Shown: positions 20,641-30,105, counted from the stretch's first letter. The stretch: 64,000 nucleotides of DNA from Flavivirga aquatica (GCF_001747085.1 NZ_MDJD01000054.1:1177004-1241003), one strand, 5' to 3'. The notes: generated from the sequence alone by a model not told the origin. Program-made: numbers and translations.

Positions 20641-20690
20641 ATACTATTTTTTTATTTTAATTTTCTCAAAAAAATTTATATCTTTATATT

Positions 20691-21196
20691 ATGGCAAAAA
20701 TAATTGATATTCAGATTTCTGAGAGTGAATTAAAGTTGAAACAACTTTACAATAAGGAAACAAGTAGGTTAAAACGTAGTAGGTTAAAAGCATTGCTATT
20801 GATAAAGCAAGGAAAATGTAAATACACCAAAGAAGTTGCTAAAAAATAAAATATGACCGTCGTAGCATATACAATTGGTTAAAAATGTATGAAGAAGGCG
20901 GTCTGGATAATTTATGTACCGTTTCAAGTGGCGGTAACAATACAAAATTACTTAAAGAATCAACAATTAAAGAGATAGACAGATTATTAAATAATCCTAA
21001 TAGTACTATTACCAGTTATGTAGAATTATTGTCTATTCTGACTGAAACCACCCAAAAGGACATAACCTATTCAGCACTATATCAACATTGTAAGTCAAAG
21101 CACTATTCTAAATTAAAAGTAGCAAGAAAATCACATCATAAAAAAGATGAGCAGGCTGTAGAGGCTTTTAAAAAAACTCCCCAACCTATTAACTAA
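20691..21196 (+). pseudogene. IS630 orfA (copy 2), frameshifted
   Basis: Relative to copy 1 a G is missing in GCTAAAAAAGTAAAATATG, giving a stop soon after residue 50; the later part is open from 20885. The A7 slippage run is kept. This copy cannot make the normal N-terminal half. Confidence 0.75.
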
Positions 21197-21203
21197 TATT
21201 AGA

Positions 21204-21758
21204 ATGCGTCTTAATAAAGATAAGTATGATAGTATTGATATAATGTTTCAAGATGAGGCTAGATTTCGGTTGATGACTCATCAGAAAAGAACCCTCACCG
21301 CTAGAGGAGTTCAAGCAAAAGTATACTACCAACATAGCTATAAATATGTATGGCTTTGGGGTAGTTTTTCACCAATAACAGGACATGCCTTTTACTGGGA
21401 AACACCAATTGTAAACAATGCTATATTTGAGAGCTATTTAAAAGAACTTAGCCAACAAAACCCAAGAGAGTATAAAATTTTAGTAATAGACAATGCTGGT
21501 TTTTATGCTTGTAAAAATATAGAAATACCAGAAAACATTTATCTTTTAAATATACCTCCTTATTCTCCAGAGCTAAATCCAGCAGAAAAAGTATGGCAAT
21601 GGATGAAGGATAGAATAGCTATGAAGTTTTTTGAATCCATAGAGGATTTACAAAATAGGATAACAGAGACTATACAATTGATGGACGCAAAAATAATTAA
21701 ATCAATTACAGGATACGAGTTATACACTAAACCTTTTATTGAGAAAATTCAAATATGA
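21204..21758 (+). CDS. IS630 orfB (copy 2)
   Basis: 184 residues with DDE motifs FQDEARF, VIDNAGFYAC and PPYSPELNPAEKVW. Copy 1 has NAGFHAC, so the His is lost here. The frame ends at KIQI, which shows where the true C-terminus of the transposase lies. Confidence 0.75.
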   Translation: MRLNKDKYDSIDIMFQDEARFRLMTHQKRTLTARGVQAKVYYQHSYKYVWLWGSFSPITGHAFYWETPIVNNAIFESYLKELSQQNPREYKILVIDNAGFYACKNIEIPENIYLLNIPPYSPELNPAEKVWQWMKDRIAMKFFESIEDLQNRITETIQLMDAKIIKSITGYELYTKPFIEKIQI

Positions 21759-21781
21759 AATTGTATAACTTTTATTTTAAA

Positions 21782-21850
21782 GAACGTATGATTAATCTTA
21801 AATTAATCGAAATCTAAGATATAAAAAACCACCTAGAAACTAGATGGTTT
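21782..21850. repeat. E1b left-end hairpin and terminator
   Basis: GAACGTATG is followed by GATTAAT-loop-ATTAATC (21790-21808), matching the mini-hairpin position in the other left ends, and by a terminator stem ACCACCTAG/CTAGATGGT (21828-21848) for the minus-strand genes. Confidence 0.65.
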
Positions 21851-21881
21851 TACATTAAATATTTAAAGGTGATTTCTCTAT

Positions 21882-22055
21882 TTATGAATTTTCCTTTGGT
21901 AAATCTTCAGGATGTATTTTTACTACTTTTCCGTCTTCTGAAATCACCAAAGGTGTATTTTTATGCTTTTTGAATTTAAGCATTTTTTCATAAGCTCCTT
22001 CAAGCCCCTTGGCTATTTTATCTTCTAATTCCTGTAACTGTTCCTTAACTCCCAT
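21882..22055 (-). CDS. small partner gene of the zeta-like toxin
   Basis: 57 residues (MGVKEQLQELEDKIAKGLEG ... HPEDLPKENS), too short for most gene finders. It overlaps the end of the zeta-like gene by 11 bases, which argues for co-translation. The first 30 residues form a helix and the rest two strands. It is the natural candidate for the antitoxin of the pair, though it comes second in the operon. Confidence 0.65.
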   Translation of the reverse strand: MGVKEQLQELEDKIAKGLEGAYEKMLKFKKHKNTPLVISEDGKVVKIHPEDLPKENS

Positions 22056-22620
22056 AATACTTTTTTATTAATTCATTCCAAAGCTCTTGGTCTTTGATAA
22101 TTCTTTCATCATTAGCTCCTTCGGCTATAAAATTAAAGCTTTTTTCTGAATTATCAACTAAAATCCATTTATCCACAATAGCTATATACCTTTGAAACAA
22201 GTTTTTCAAACCATTTTCATACCGTCTTCTTATAACGTTTTCTGGTATATTGTGTCCGCCTTCCATTACTCTGATTTTTACTCTTTCTATAGCTAATTCT
22301 TGTGAATCCAATCTTAAAAACAACAGAATAATTTCATATCCATTCGCTTTGGCTTTCTTTATAAAACTAACGTAACTTTTAGTTGATAACGTTGTTTCTA
22401 ATGCAAAAGTCTTGCCATCATCCAATAATTCATTAATACGATTCAACATAATCCTACCAGCATGAAAAGCTACCATATCAGGATTGAATGGTGAAAGCCC
22501 TCTGGCTATTTCATCTGCGTTAACAAACTCGTTACAATCAAATATTTCAGGTAATATCGTATATGAAGCTGTTGTTTTTCCAGCTCCATTGGGTCCAGCT
22601 ATTATATATAGTCTTTTCAT
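22045..22620 (-). CDS. zeta-toxin-like kinase
   Basis: 191 residues from the ATG at 22620; a GTG at 22626 would add two residues but overlaps the -7 box TATATTTG (22626-22633), so the ATG is preferred and the mRNA would be almost leaderless. Walker A GPNGAGKTT at the N-terminus, NADEIARGLSPFNPD (substrate-binding Asp-Glu) and ETTLSTKSY follow the zeta toxin / AAA_33 pattern, and RVKIRVMEGGHNIPE is the RxxxGGHxIP signature. Zeta toxins phosphorylate a UDP-sugar and block wall synthesis; that activity is inferred from the family. Confidence 0.85.
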   Translation of the reverse strand: MKRLYIIAGPNGAGKTTASYTILPEIFDCNEFVNADEIARGLSPFNPDMVAFHAGRIMLNRINELLDDGKTFALETTLSTKSYVSFIKKAKANGYEIILLFLRLDSQELAIERVKIRVMEGGHNIPENVIRRRYENGLKNLFQRYIAIVDKWILVDNSEKSFNFIAEGANDERIIKDQELWNELIKKYYGS

Positions 22621-22640
22621 TGCCACAAATATAGTATTAA

Positions 22641-23534
22641 TTATATCGCCATTTTCTCCATCGGATGATGAAATTCCAGCTTTTTCTGTAAATCATCAAT
22701 ACTTTTAAAATCATACCGCTGTACACTGGTTACATATCGATAACCACCTAAATACTGCGCTTCCCTTAATCCCAATTCCTTCACCCAAATCGTTACCCTA
22801 GACTGTTTTAGTTGCTGAAAATCCCTGATATAATGGAACTCCTGTTTCAGTCTGGTTATCATTCTGCCTAATGCACCATCTAAATTAGTTGCTACGCCCG
22901 AACTAAAAAACAAATTATTGGTTTCGCGTCTGAACTGTTTTAGCAGCATTGGTCTAATATCATATATATAATTTGACAAATGCAATATCTGTTTTGGGTG
23001 AAGGCTAATCCATCTTTCATTTGAAATAGTGGTTGCTGGCACATATAAGCGTCCTTCTTCCAAATCCAAATAGTTTAGCTGTAACGACTGTAATTCTTTG
23101 CGTTGTAATCCCAAAAACACCGTCGTACCCAACGTACACCTATCGCGTTTCTGTACCAATGTATTAGCTTTGGTTTCGCGGTAGGTGGTCTTTAAAAATT
23201 CTTCGTCCAATAACTGTGTTGGTGTGGTTTTATCGTTTTTAACCAGATGCGCCATAAGCATCGGATTTGTTTTCATACCAATACTATGGTTAAAATGTGT
23301 TATGATACCTTTATAACCTTTTACGGTGGAATGTGCATCACCTCGTTGCTATCTATAGGCTATAAAATCGTAGCTTTCCTGTAAGGTTATTTTTTTAGGT
23401 TTGATGCTACTATCCTTTAACCAATCTAAATAGCTGTTTAGGCTATTCTTATAGCCCGTACAGGTTCTGTACTGTAATCCTAAATCGTTTAACGCATAGC
23501 GTTCAAATTTTCTTATTAACTTATCTCTATCCAT
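22641..23534 (-). pseudogene. tyrosine recombinase int2 of E1b, nonsense mutation
   Basis: The N-terminal SAM-like domain (23349-23534) runs into a single TAG codon after DFIAYR; the frame continues without shift (QRGDAHSTVKGYKGIITH) to 22641. The catalytic part has LGLQRKELQSL, SRVTIWVKELGLREAQYLGG and YVTSVQRY with the Tyr. One base change would restore the protein. As in the other int2 proteins, the residue after GL is not Arg. Confidence 0.8.
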
Positions 23535-24443
23535 AATACTCGTGTTTTAAATGGGTATATATCATGGTGCTATCCAAGTTTCGATGTCCTAGGAATTGTG
23601 CTATATCCTGTAACGGTAAAAATCTATGTAAGTGGGTGGCAATTGAATGCCTCCGCAGATGGCGTGTGATTTTCTTATCAATACTAACCTTTTTATTTAA
23701 CTTATCCATGATTTTAGCTAATGTACTATTTCTGATGGCTCTACCTTGTTCTGAAATAAATACACTTGTTAGCGTACTATTGGAATCTAGCATACGGTTT
23801 CTAACATTAAACAGATAATCTTCGATGTGTTGTTGCGCGTTTTTCGTCATAGGAATATCTCTAGCATATCTTGTTTTGGGTTCCTCTATGTGGATTCTAC
23901 CTTTATTCGGGTCAATATCATTCATTTCCAATGTTAATAGTTCTTTTCTACGCAATCCGCAACCATATAGCAAGCTAATAATGGCTTTATCTCGAATCCC
24001 ATGGATCCGATTGTCGCATGCGTTAAATACTTCTTTTACTTCATCTTCTAACAGAATAACTTTTGGTGTGGTTTTACTTTTAATAAGTCGGATGCGAATA
24101 CCACTTTCTCCTTTACCAACTTCTACACCTGTTAATCCTACATGCGAATTCTATAAAACATAATACAGATTCACGATGTTTCATCAAATAACCATCTGAC
24201 GTACCGCCAGCTTTGGTTTCCAGTGGTCTGTTTCGCAAATACTCAAAATACTTATTTACCAACTTCTGGTTTATCTGGCTTAGTTTGGTTTTACCATTTT
24301 GTTCCGTGTAATACAAAAACTCTTTTACCAAATTGGTTTTTAATGTATTGCTGGTCTGTGGATGCACCTTGTGTTTGCAACCTGATTCTAAATTTCTCTA
24401 ATCCGTTTTGAAACTCTACATTTTCTAATTTTAACTTTTTCAT
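23527..24443 (-). pseudogene. tyrosine recombinase int1 of E1b, two frameshifts
   Basis: Start MKKLKLENVEFQNGLEKF at 24443. A shift in the run TTAAAAACC (about 24330) moves the frame to the segment 24113-24367, and a second shift near 24130 leads to the open frame GLTGVEVGKGESGIRIR that ends at 23527. The catalytic residues CGLRRKELL, HLRRHSIATHL and LGHRNLDSTMIYTHL are all present. The gene was a normal int1 before these small changes. Confidence 0.8.
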
Positions 24444-24527
24444 CTTTTCTTTTTTCTAATTCTTTAATAATTTTTATAGAGGTCAGTATTTAAATGCGTA
24501 TCTTATTGCTAATAAATATATTGAATT

Positions 24528-24992
24528 ATGGACATATTTCAAGGTCAAAATCTTCTAGATTTCTCTGATCGCTTCAAAACGGACGATAATTGTAAAGAAT
24601 ATTTAGCTCAAATCAAGGCTAAAATTCCTTTTAAATGTACTAGGTGTAATCGTACAGCTTGTCAAACTCTCATTGATTATTCTCGTCAATGTAATATTTG
24701 TAGACATACAGAATCTGCTACTGCTGAGACACTTTTTCGCAAAGTAAAGTTTGGTGTTCGAAAAGCATTTTTCATTTGTTTTGGGATGGCCACAAGCACA
24801 AAAAGTTTATCAGCGAGTTATGTGGGAGTCCGTTATGGTATCACAGAGAAAACGGCTAGATTATTTATGTTAAAAATTAGAGAAGCAATGTCTTCTAGTG
24901 GAAATAATCCAATGGATGGAGAAGTTCATGTAGATGAATTTGTACTTGGTGGTAGAGAAGAAGGAAAAACGGGTAGAAGTTATGATGGGGGG
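24528..24992 (+). pseudogene. IS1595-family transposase, 3'-truncated
   Basis: 155 residues with the zinc ribbon CTRCNRTACQ / CNICRH, MATSTKSLSASYVGVRYGIT and VHVDEFVLGGREEGKTGRSYD. The match ends exactly at the G-run 24987-24992 where the left end of E2 (GGGGAACTAATC) begins. It is a different member from the two full copies. Confidence 0.8.
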
Positions 24993-25950
24993 AACTAATC
25001 TATGGCATTTTTTAAAGGCGTACTTTCGTTTTTCTTAGAAGTGCTTCAAAAATTTATTTAAAAGAACGTATGCTTTTTCAAGCCTTGTAAATATAGTATT
25101 TTCTTATAAATCCCACGGCACGCCAACCCAAATATTTTGTACCAAAACAGCCCTTGTTTTGGCATGCCTTCCCTTGCCACGATATGTTACATAATTGGCA
25201 TTATAAGTCCGCTCCGCACAGTTTTTAACCCTTATTATTTTTTGCTGTTTAAAAACTGTCGTTATAATGTAAATTATGTAAAATACTTCCTTTCGCCTGA
25301 CTTCCGACGCTCGGTTTTGAACTTCAATTGATGTTTTTGGATTTGATTTTAAAAGTTTATGAATACTAACGCCTTTCAGTTGTTCCATTCCAATAAATGA
25401 ACAATCCCAACCGCATAAAACCACTTCGTAGATTGTTCATTTATCGGAACGTTTTCAGAAGCATCAAACGTTTTAAAAAGATGAAGATTTACAAGCCTAT
25501 AATTTCGGGTTAAGAAACGACCTTAATCAATCTTCATCTTTTTAAAATGAGATAAACGATAGTGCGTCAGCTTTTGTGTTCTGAAGTTTCTGATTTGTTC
25601 GGATGTTTCTTTTGTGTTCTGAAGTGAGCGTGGGCAAAGCTGGACATTTTACATAATAGCAGTTATAGCTATCGCCCGTAACAATAAAAAATCGCCGAAG
25701 GCAACCAAAAAGGAAAGTACTATAACTTCTATTATGTAACTTGGCTTGGGGTAATTTTTGGCTTTTTAGCGGTGGATACAGCTCTTTGCTTTTTTGTCGA
25801 TAACCGACTTTTAAATAATAAATTCTATTGCAAAAAAGCAATGTGCTGTAATAGTTCGGATAGACAAAAATTACATTTAGCGGTGGCGCGCGGAACAAAA
25901 CAAAAGACAGAGGGTTTTTGCTTTTCGCAAAAAACTGGGTTTTGTTTTGT
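24993..25950. repeat. E2 left end: structured non-coding region
   Basis: About 950 bases without a supported gene. In order: GAACGTATG (25064-25072); mini-hairpin GCTTTTTCAAGC (25072-25083), a GAAA loop on the minus strand; the box TATATTTAC (minus, 25087-25095); hairpin H1 (25187-25281: TTACATAATT / AATTATGTAA, a two-by-two internal loop, CATTATAA / TTATAATG, then CAGTTTTTAA / TTAAAAACTG); a stem ATAAATGAACAATC / GATTGTTCATTTAT (25393-25444); a 19-base perfect stem TTTTAAAAAGATGAAGATT (25471-25547); and hairpin H2 (25649-25739). Reading frames of 106 and 118 residues over this region are shaped by these repeats and are not believed to be genes. Confidence 0.8.
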
Positions 25951-25959
25951 GGGGATTAT

Positions 25960-26253
25960 TTAATGTTCTAAAGGTTCTCTTTTTGTGTGTCGAACTCGTA
26001 ATATTCTAATTTCAGATTTTGTTATTTGATAAGCGATTCGATAACTATAAACTTCAAAAGCTCTAATTGTGCCATCGTTATTTTTACGATATTTATCAAG
26101 TGGATAAATCTCTGGATTATGTTTTAGATTTTCTGCTTTATCGAAGATTTCTTCACGTACTTTTTTAGCAGATTGTAATGATTCTTTTTTGATGTAGTTG
26201 TAAGCTTTATTTAGTTGTTTTAAAGCTATTTTTCGCCAAACAACTTCTACCAT
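25960..26253 (-). CDS. ParE/RelE-superfamily toxin (E2)
   Basis: 97 residues. VVWRKIALKQLNKAYNYIKK and IRAFEVYSYRIAYQIT with ILRVRHTKREPLEH are the ParE-type pattern. It overlaps the antitoxin by 7 bases. In the cell such a pair kills or stalls cells that lose the element, so it would stabilise E2. An identical copy is in E3. Confidence 0.85.
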   Translation of the reverse strand: MVEVVWRKIALKQLNKAYNYIKKESLQSAKKVREEIFDKAENLKHNPEIYPLDKYRKNNDGTIRAFEVYSYRIAYQITKSEIRILRVRHTKREPLEH

Positions 26254-26468
26254 TGACTTGCTATTTTCCGAGCTTCGTCTTGCGTGTAAAAATTTCCATT
26301 TTCAACATCCTCAATAGCTTCGTCAATTTCTTTATTATATTGCTCTAAACTAATTCTTTTAGGCTCTTTGGCTTCTTTATTTATAATAGTTTCTAACTTT
26401 TCAAAAAGCGTTTCATTTACATTAAATAGCTTTTGTATAAACTCGTATTTTCTTGCTTCTAAATCCAT
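26247..26468 (-). CDS. antitoxin of the ParE-type pair (E2)
   Basis: 73 residues from MDLEARKYEFIQKLF; a longer frame to 26513 is less likely because a promoter-like TATCTTTAC lies about 30 bases upstream of this ATG with an A-rich ribosome site between. The end (EDVENGNFYTQDEARKIASQW) matches the toxin-binding tails of Bacteroidota antitoxins. Confidence 0.82.
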   Translation of the reverse strand: MDLEARKYEFIQKLFNVNETLFEKLETIINKEAKEPKRISLEQYNKEIDEAIEDVENGNFYTQDEARKIASQW

Positions 26469-26523
26469 GATATTTTTCTTTTTACTAATGTAAAGATACA
26501 ATTTCTGTTCCATATTTCTTAAT

Positions 26524-27405
26524 TTATCCTATTGGGTGGTATTTATTAATGTCTTCTTGTAAATCGTCTAAATCATTGATTAAATAGGCTTCTGTTGAAC
26601 TTACATAGCGATGTCCAGCCATATATTGTACTTCTCGGAGATTGTAATGTTTTAACCATTGTGTAATAACACTTGTTCGTATTTGATGCACGCTTTCAAT
26701 GTTTCTGTTCAGCTTTTTTAACTTTGGTAAGAACTTACTAATGATGTTATTGAACTTTGTACTTACTCCAAAACTGGTAAATAATAAATCGGTGTCCTTT
26801 CCTGTTTCTTTTAAAATGGCTTTCCTCGTTTGTAACGTATATTCCATAAAATCTAAGATTTGATGTGATTCCAGTTTTAAGGTTCTTTCGTTACTGTTTC
26901 GTGTGCCTTTTATAAATATATTTCCTTCTCTAAGCTTTAAATCCTGTATTGTTAATTGTGCTAAATCGGTACTGCTTAAACCTTGATAGACCAATAAACT
27001 TAAGATAATTTCATTGCGTTTTTTGGCCAGTTTTTCTGATTCAATACTTTTAAAATCATTATATAGTTTCTCTAAATCTTGTTTGTTTAAAACATTGTAA
27101 AGTTTTCGCCTTTTAATGCCTTTAATATTCACGTTTGATGTTGGATTATCATTCCTAAACTCTCTTTCTATAAGCCACTTAAAATAGTGTTTTAAGCTGT
27201 TCATGGTTTGTTGTATGGAACGCTGTTGCAAACCTCGATTTTTTAGACTTTGAACATAGCTAATGATTTCATTATAACTGCTTTGTTCAACTTCTATTTG
27301 GTTATTTTCTGCCCAAACAATGTATTGCAATAAACCTTTATTATAACTTTTCGTAGTTTCAGTACTGTAGCCTTTTGAGAGTAGATAGTTTTTAAATGTT
27401 CCCAT
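26524..27405 (-). CDS. tyrosine recombinase int2 (E2)
   Basis: 293 residues. SAM-like N-terminal domain (1-90), catalytic domain after it. Box II reads HQIRTSVITQWLKHYNLR and the nucleophile region AGHRYVSSTEAY keeps His and Tyr. The first catalytic Arg, normally in GLR, is replaced: here YQGLSSTDL. The gene overlaps int1 by 14 bases, so the two proteins are likely made in fixed ratio and act together, as in paired-recombinase transposons such as Tn554. Confidence 0.88.
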   Translation of the reverse strand: MGTFKNYLLSKGYSTETTKSYNKGLLQYIVWAENNQIEVEQSSYNEIISYVQSLKNRGLQQRSIQQTMNSLKHYFKWLIEREFRNDNPTSNVNIKGIKRRKLYNVLNKQDLEKLYNDFKSIESEKLAKKRNEIILSLLVYQGLSSTDLAQLTIQDLKLREGNIFIKGTRNSNERTLKLESHQILDFMEYTLQTRKAILKETGKDTDLLFTSFGVSTKFNNIISKFLPKLKKLNRNIESVHQIRTSVITQWLKHYNLREVQYMAGHRYVSSTEAYLINDLDDLQEDINKYHPIG

Positions 27406-28333
27406 TTTGTTCTGCTAATAAATGTGTGTAAATCTGTGTCGATTCTAAAGAACTGTGTCCTAAAAACCTGCTTATCTTTTCTAATGACATGCCATTTTGA
27501 AGTAGATGTGTTGCGATGCTATGACGTAATACATGCAGTCTTAAATTCTTTTGTTGTAATGCTATATCGTTGGTTCGTTGTTGCAACAGCTTTAAACGGA
27601 TTGCCATACTTTGGGTTTGCATACGCACACCTTTTTGACTTATAAAAAGGGCATCTTCTTTTTTGTCGTGAACGATTATTGGTCTCCAATCGTAAACATA
27701 TTGTTCTAAGTATTTTAAGTTAGTTTTATTGAGTGGAACAAAACGTTCTTTATAGCCTTTTCCTTGTTTTACGTGCAATATTGATTTATCCCAATAAATA
27801 TCTGACAGGTTTAAATGATAGCCTTCGTTTCTTCGTAAACCACAACCATAGAAAATGGTTAATATCGCTCTGTCTCTAGCGCAGAATGGTTCCCATTTGG
27901 TGTTTTCGTGATAACCGTAGGTTGATTTGTAAAGTAGCTGTATGTCTTCTATAGTTAGGATTTCTATTTGTGTAGTACTGTTGTTTTCCCAATCTATGGT
28001 TAGTATGGGTAAAATCATTCTTCCACTTTGGCGCAGGTATTCCGTAAACTTATAAAGCGCCTGTAAATGTTTGTTTAAATAGGCGTTGCTTAAGCCACCG
28101 CCTTGACGTTCATTTCCTCTTATTTTTAGGTTATTGTAATAGGATTTAATGATTTGATTGTCGAGTTGTTTGATATCATTGATGTTGTGTTGCTCCAGGT
28201 AATAAAACAGTTCTCTAATGTGATTGGGAAGATTGTAAACCGTGGTTTCTGCATAGCCCAAAGTGTCGAGCCATTCTCTAAAACTCTTTTCAATGTATTG
28301 GAAGCTTTCGTTTTTAAGTGTTAGTTTCTTCAT
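27392..28333 (-). CDS. tyrosine recombinase int1 (E2)
   Basis: 313 residues. All catalytic residues are visible: Arg in CGLRRNEGYHL, HVLRHSIATHL, LGHSSLESTQIYTHL with the Tyr. The N-terminal domain EWLDTLGYAETTVYNLPNHI binds core DNA in the family. It should be the fully active strand-exchange enzyme of the pair and is present in every element. Confidence 0.92.
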   Translation of the reverse strand: MKKLTLKNESFQYIEKSFREWLDTLGYAETTVYNLPNHIRELFYYLEQHNINDIKQLDNQIIKSYYNNLKIRGNERQGGGLSNAYLNKHLQALYKFTEYLRQSGRMILPILTIDWENNSTTQIEILTIEDIQLLYKSTYGYHENTKWEPFCARDRAILTIFYGCGLRRNEGYHLNLSDIYWDKSILHVKQGKGYKERFVPLNKTNLKYLEQYVYDWRPIIVHDKKEDALFISQKGVRMQTQSMAIRLKLLQQRTNDIALQQKNLRLHVLRHSIATHLLQNGMSLEKISRFLGHSSLESTQIYTHLLAEQNGNI

Positions 28334-28405
28334 GATTTGCGTGTCGAGGCTCTCGACTTTTTATAGTCCACTTATACTTTTTTGTGGAACTGCGGAACGG
28401 TTGGT

Positions 28406-29995
28406 TTAACTTGCTGTTTTTGTTTTGGTTAACCGTTCCATTTTAGTTTTGGAACGCTTTGGAACGGTGGAACGCTCAATATCCTTTAAACAATCTTCTA
28501 AAACGGTTTGTATTTGGGCTTCCAATTCTTTGTATTCCTTTTCATTAGTTAGTTCAAAACGATTAGTTTGCTTTCCTTTTTGTACAATTGTCTTAATCAA
28601 ACAACTATCGTTTAATTGTTTATGGTAACGCCATTGTGTGGTTTTGGGAAGTCGTAATTGTCTGCGGATTTCCAAAGCGGTAAACTGTTTTTTCTTTTGG
28701 GCTTTTAAATAAGTTTTAAGGCTTTCCAAATAGTTTCGGCAACTTCCTGTAAGTTCATCACTTTTACGTAGTAACACTTCCTTTAAAAGCATATTTGCAT
28801 TAGATATATCTTCCAAAGTGGTTTCAATATATTCTTCGCCTGTTTCTTTATCAAACTGTCTTTCTCGTTGAAATTGATAGTAAAATGTAATGGCTTCTAT
28901 AAACTGTAAATAATGGTTATTGGTTCTTCGTGGTTTAAATACGGATTGTGGAAGATTGAGTTTATTGGCAAAAGGATTTCTAACGGTTATCGGTTTTAAA
29001 ATACGTTGTGTATTTTGTAAAAATTCTTGGAGTTCTTTTTGCTCGTAAAAATTGATTTCGCCACTTGATATTTGGCGTTGATACTGCATTATTTTTTCGT
29101 CTTGTTCTTGGCTTTCATCCAAGTAGAGCAGGAAGCTACGGTTTGCGTTATCTTCATAAATATGCTCCTTTGTGGTACAACCTGCAACGCATACAGGACC
29201 TTCCACCACTAAATATTTGGTTTTGGTTTCGCCTTTATTGTTCTTGCTTGCTATCGTTTTTACTATTCTTTTTTTAGTTTGTAGTTCTCGAAGTGGGTAA
29301 AGTGCATTTTCTGCTCCATCCAAATCCTCGATTAAAATAACTTTGTGTTTCAGTTCTTGTTTACCGAAGTAATAAAAAGCGTTTTCACTCAATGTGGTTA
29401 TGCTTACTCGTTCTTCTTCTGGAATGAGCTCGCCTACTTTTTCTTGTAAATGGGTTTTTCCTGTTCCGCTACTTCCTAAACTTACTATATGTAATAGTTG
29501 TTCTCGTTTTCTGCTTGTGAAGATGATATACATTAACAAACGGTTTATTTCTTCTCCTATTACACCGCTTTTTCCAATGAGTTCGTTGGTTTTGGTTAGT
29601 AAATCGTTTGATTTAAGGAAGCTTTCAGCTTCTTCGATTTCTCCTAAATTCAGTTTCCTGAACTTTGGCTTTAAGGTTTCTTCTTGCTCTTTTATTTTTT
29701 GCAATCTGTAATTCTCCAATATTTCCGTGAGTTCGCTTAAACTTGCCGATATAATACTTGTGCCTATTTCCAAACGTTCTGCACATTTTCTTATGAACTT
29801 TTCCAGTTGGGTGTCGTTATATAAATCTAGGTTGTGTCTTACTGGTGGACGTACACTATTGTTTAGTTCTATTTTTAAAGTGGTTCGCATTCTGTCTAAG
29901 CCTTCTAATCGAACACCTCCCAAAACGGTTAGTTTTAATAGGTCGTTTTCGTAAATGAGTTGTTCTGGATTGTCGGATTGAAGTTTATTTGCCAT
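28406..29995 (-). CDS. element ATPase with winged-helix tail (E2)
   Basis: 529 residues from MANKLQSDNPEQ; the longer frame to 30061 runs over the operator-like repeats and is rejected. N-terminal part about 1-150 (NLDLYNDTQLEKFIRKCAERL), then Walker A GSSGTGKTH at about 174-182, Walker B KVILIEDLDGAE near 225, an Arg-rich sensor stretch (NANRSFLLYLDES), a helical linker, and a C-terminal winged helix (TALEIRRQLRLPKTTQWRYHKQL). It looks like an AAA+ DNA-remodelling ATPase; a role in arranging the recombination complex is inferred from its fixed place upstream of int1. Confidence 0.8.
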   Translation of the reverse strand: MANKLQSDNPEQLIYENDLLKLTVLGGVRLEGLDRMRTTLKIELNNSVRPPVRHNLDLYNDTQLEKFIRKCAERLEIGTSIISASLSELTEILENYRLQKIKEQEETLKPKFRKLNLGEIEEAESFLKSNDLLTKTNELIGKSGVIGEEINRLLMYIIFTSRKREQLLHIVSLGSSGTGKTHLQEKVGELIPEEERVSITTLSENAFYYFGKQELKHKVILIEDLDGAENALYPLRELQTKKRIVKTIASKNNKGETKTKYLVVEGPVCVAGCTTKEHIYEDNANRSFLLYLDESQEQDEKIMQYQRQISSGEINFYEQKELQEFLQNTQRILKPITVRNPFANKLNLPQSVFKPRRTNNHYLQFIEAITFYYQFQRERQFDKETGEEYIETTLEDISNANMLLKEVLLRKSDELTGSCRNYLESLKTYLKAQKKKQFTALEIRRQLRLPKTTQWRYHKQLNDSCLIKTIVQKGKQTNRFELTNEKEYKELEAQIQTVLEDCLKDIERSTVPKRSKTKMERLTKTKTAS

Positions 29996-29999
29996 TTTG

Positions 30000-30105
30000 T
30001 TGATAAATTTATTTTCTGACCTATTTATCACAAAACTAAAACATTTATCAGATTTAAACAAGATTTATATACCTTTGTTATGATATTTATATCATCTATA
30101 TTTGT
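30000..30105 (+). promoter_or_regulatory. E2 divergent promoter and operators
   Basis: TTTG (30074-30077), 19 bases, TATATTTG (30097-30104) is a near-ideal Bacteroidota promoter for the XRE gene. Between them lies the perfect dyad ATGATAT-TT-ATATCAT (30080-30095). Further left TGATAAAT (30001) and ATTTATCA (30023 and 30043) face the ATPase start. The layout suggests the XRE protein represses itself and the ATPase-recombinase operon. Confidence 0.7.

Larger units (their letters stand above)
17687..20641. mobile_element. element E1a (degraded)
   Basis: Begins at the PFGM codons of the tip relic, carries the left-end block GAACGTATG (17730-17738), a toxin-antitoxin pair, an IS91 relic and a broken ATPase gene that is cut by IS630 copy 2. 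The recombinases, regulator and right end are gone. It is the most decayed element that still has a left end. Confidence 0.65.
20642..21766 (+). mobile_element. IS630-family element, copy 2
   Basis: Nearly the same sequence as copy 1, with the same ends. It divides the E1a ATPase relic (left) from the left end of E1b (right). A one-base loss at about 20846 breaks orfA, and orfB has a His to Tyr change near the second catalytic Asp. Confidence 0.8.
21767..24986. mobile_element. element E1b (degraded)
   Basis: Left-end block GAACGTATG at 21782-21790 with a 7-base-pair hairpin next to it, then a zeta-like toxin pair, broken recombinases int2 and int1, and an IS1595 fragment. ATPase, regulator and right end are missing. 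It may once have been one element with E1a, since the E1a ATPase is equally divergent. Confidence 0.6.

Noticed and set aside
25104..25424. Reading frame of 106 residues in the E2 left end (and its copy at 34047)
   Set aside because: It runs over long inverted repeats, has no protein-like pattern, and is not kept as a frame in E4, E5 or E6 although the hairpins are.
25542..25898. Reading frame of 118 residues in the E2 left end (and copy at 34485; partial ones at 41751 and 56263)
   Set aside because: The shared words come from hairpin H2 and the flanking repeat; codon pattern and length vary between elements as expected of non-coding sequence.
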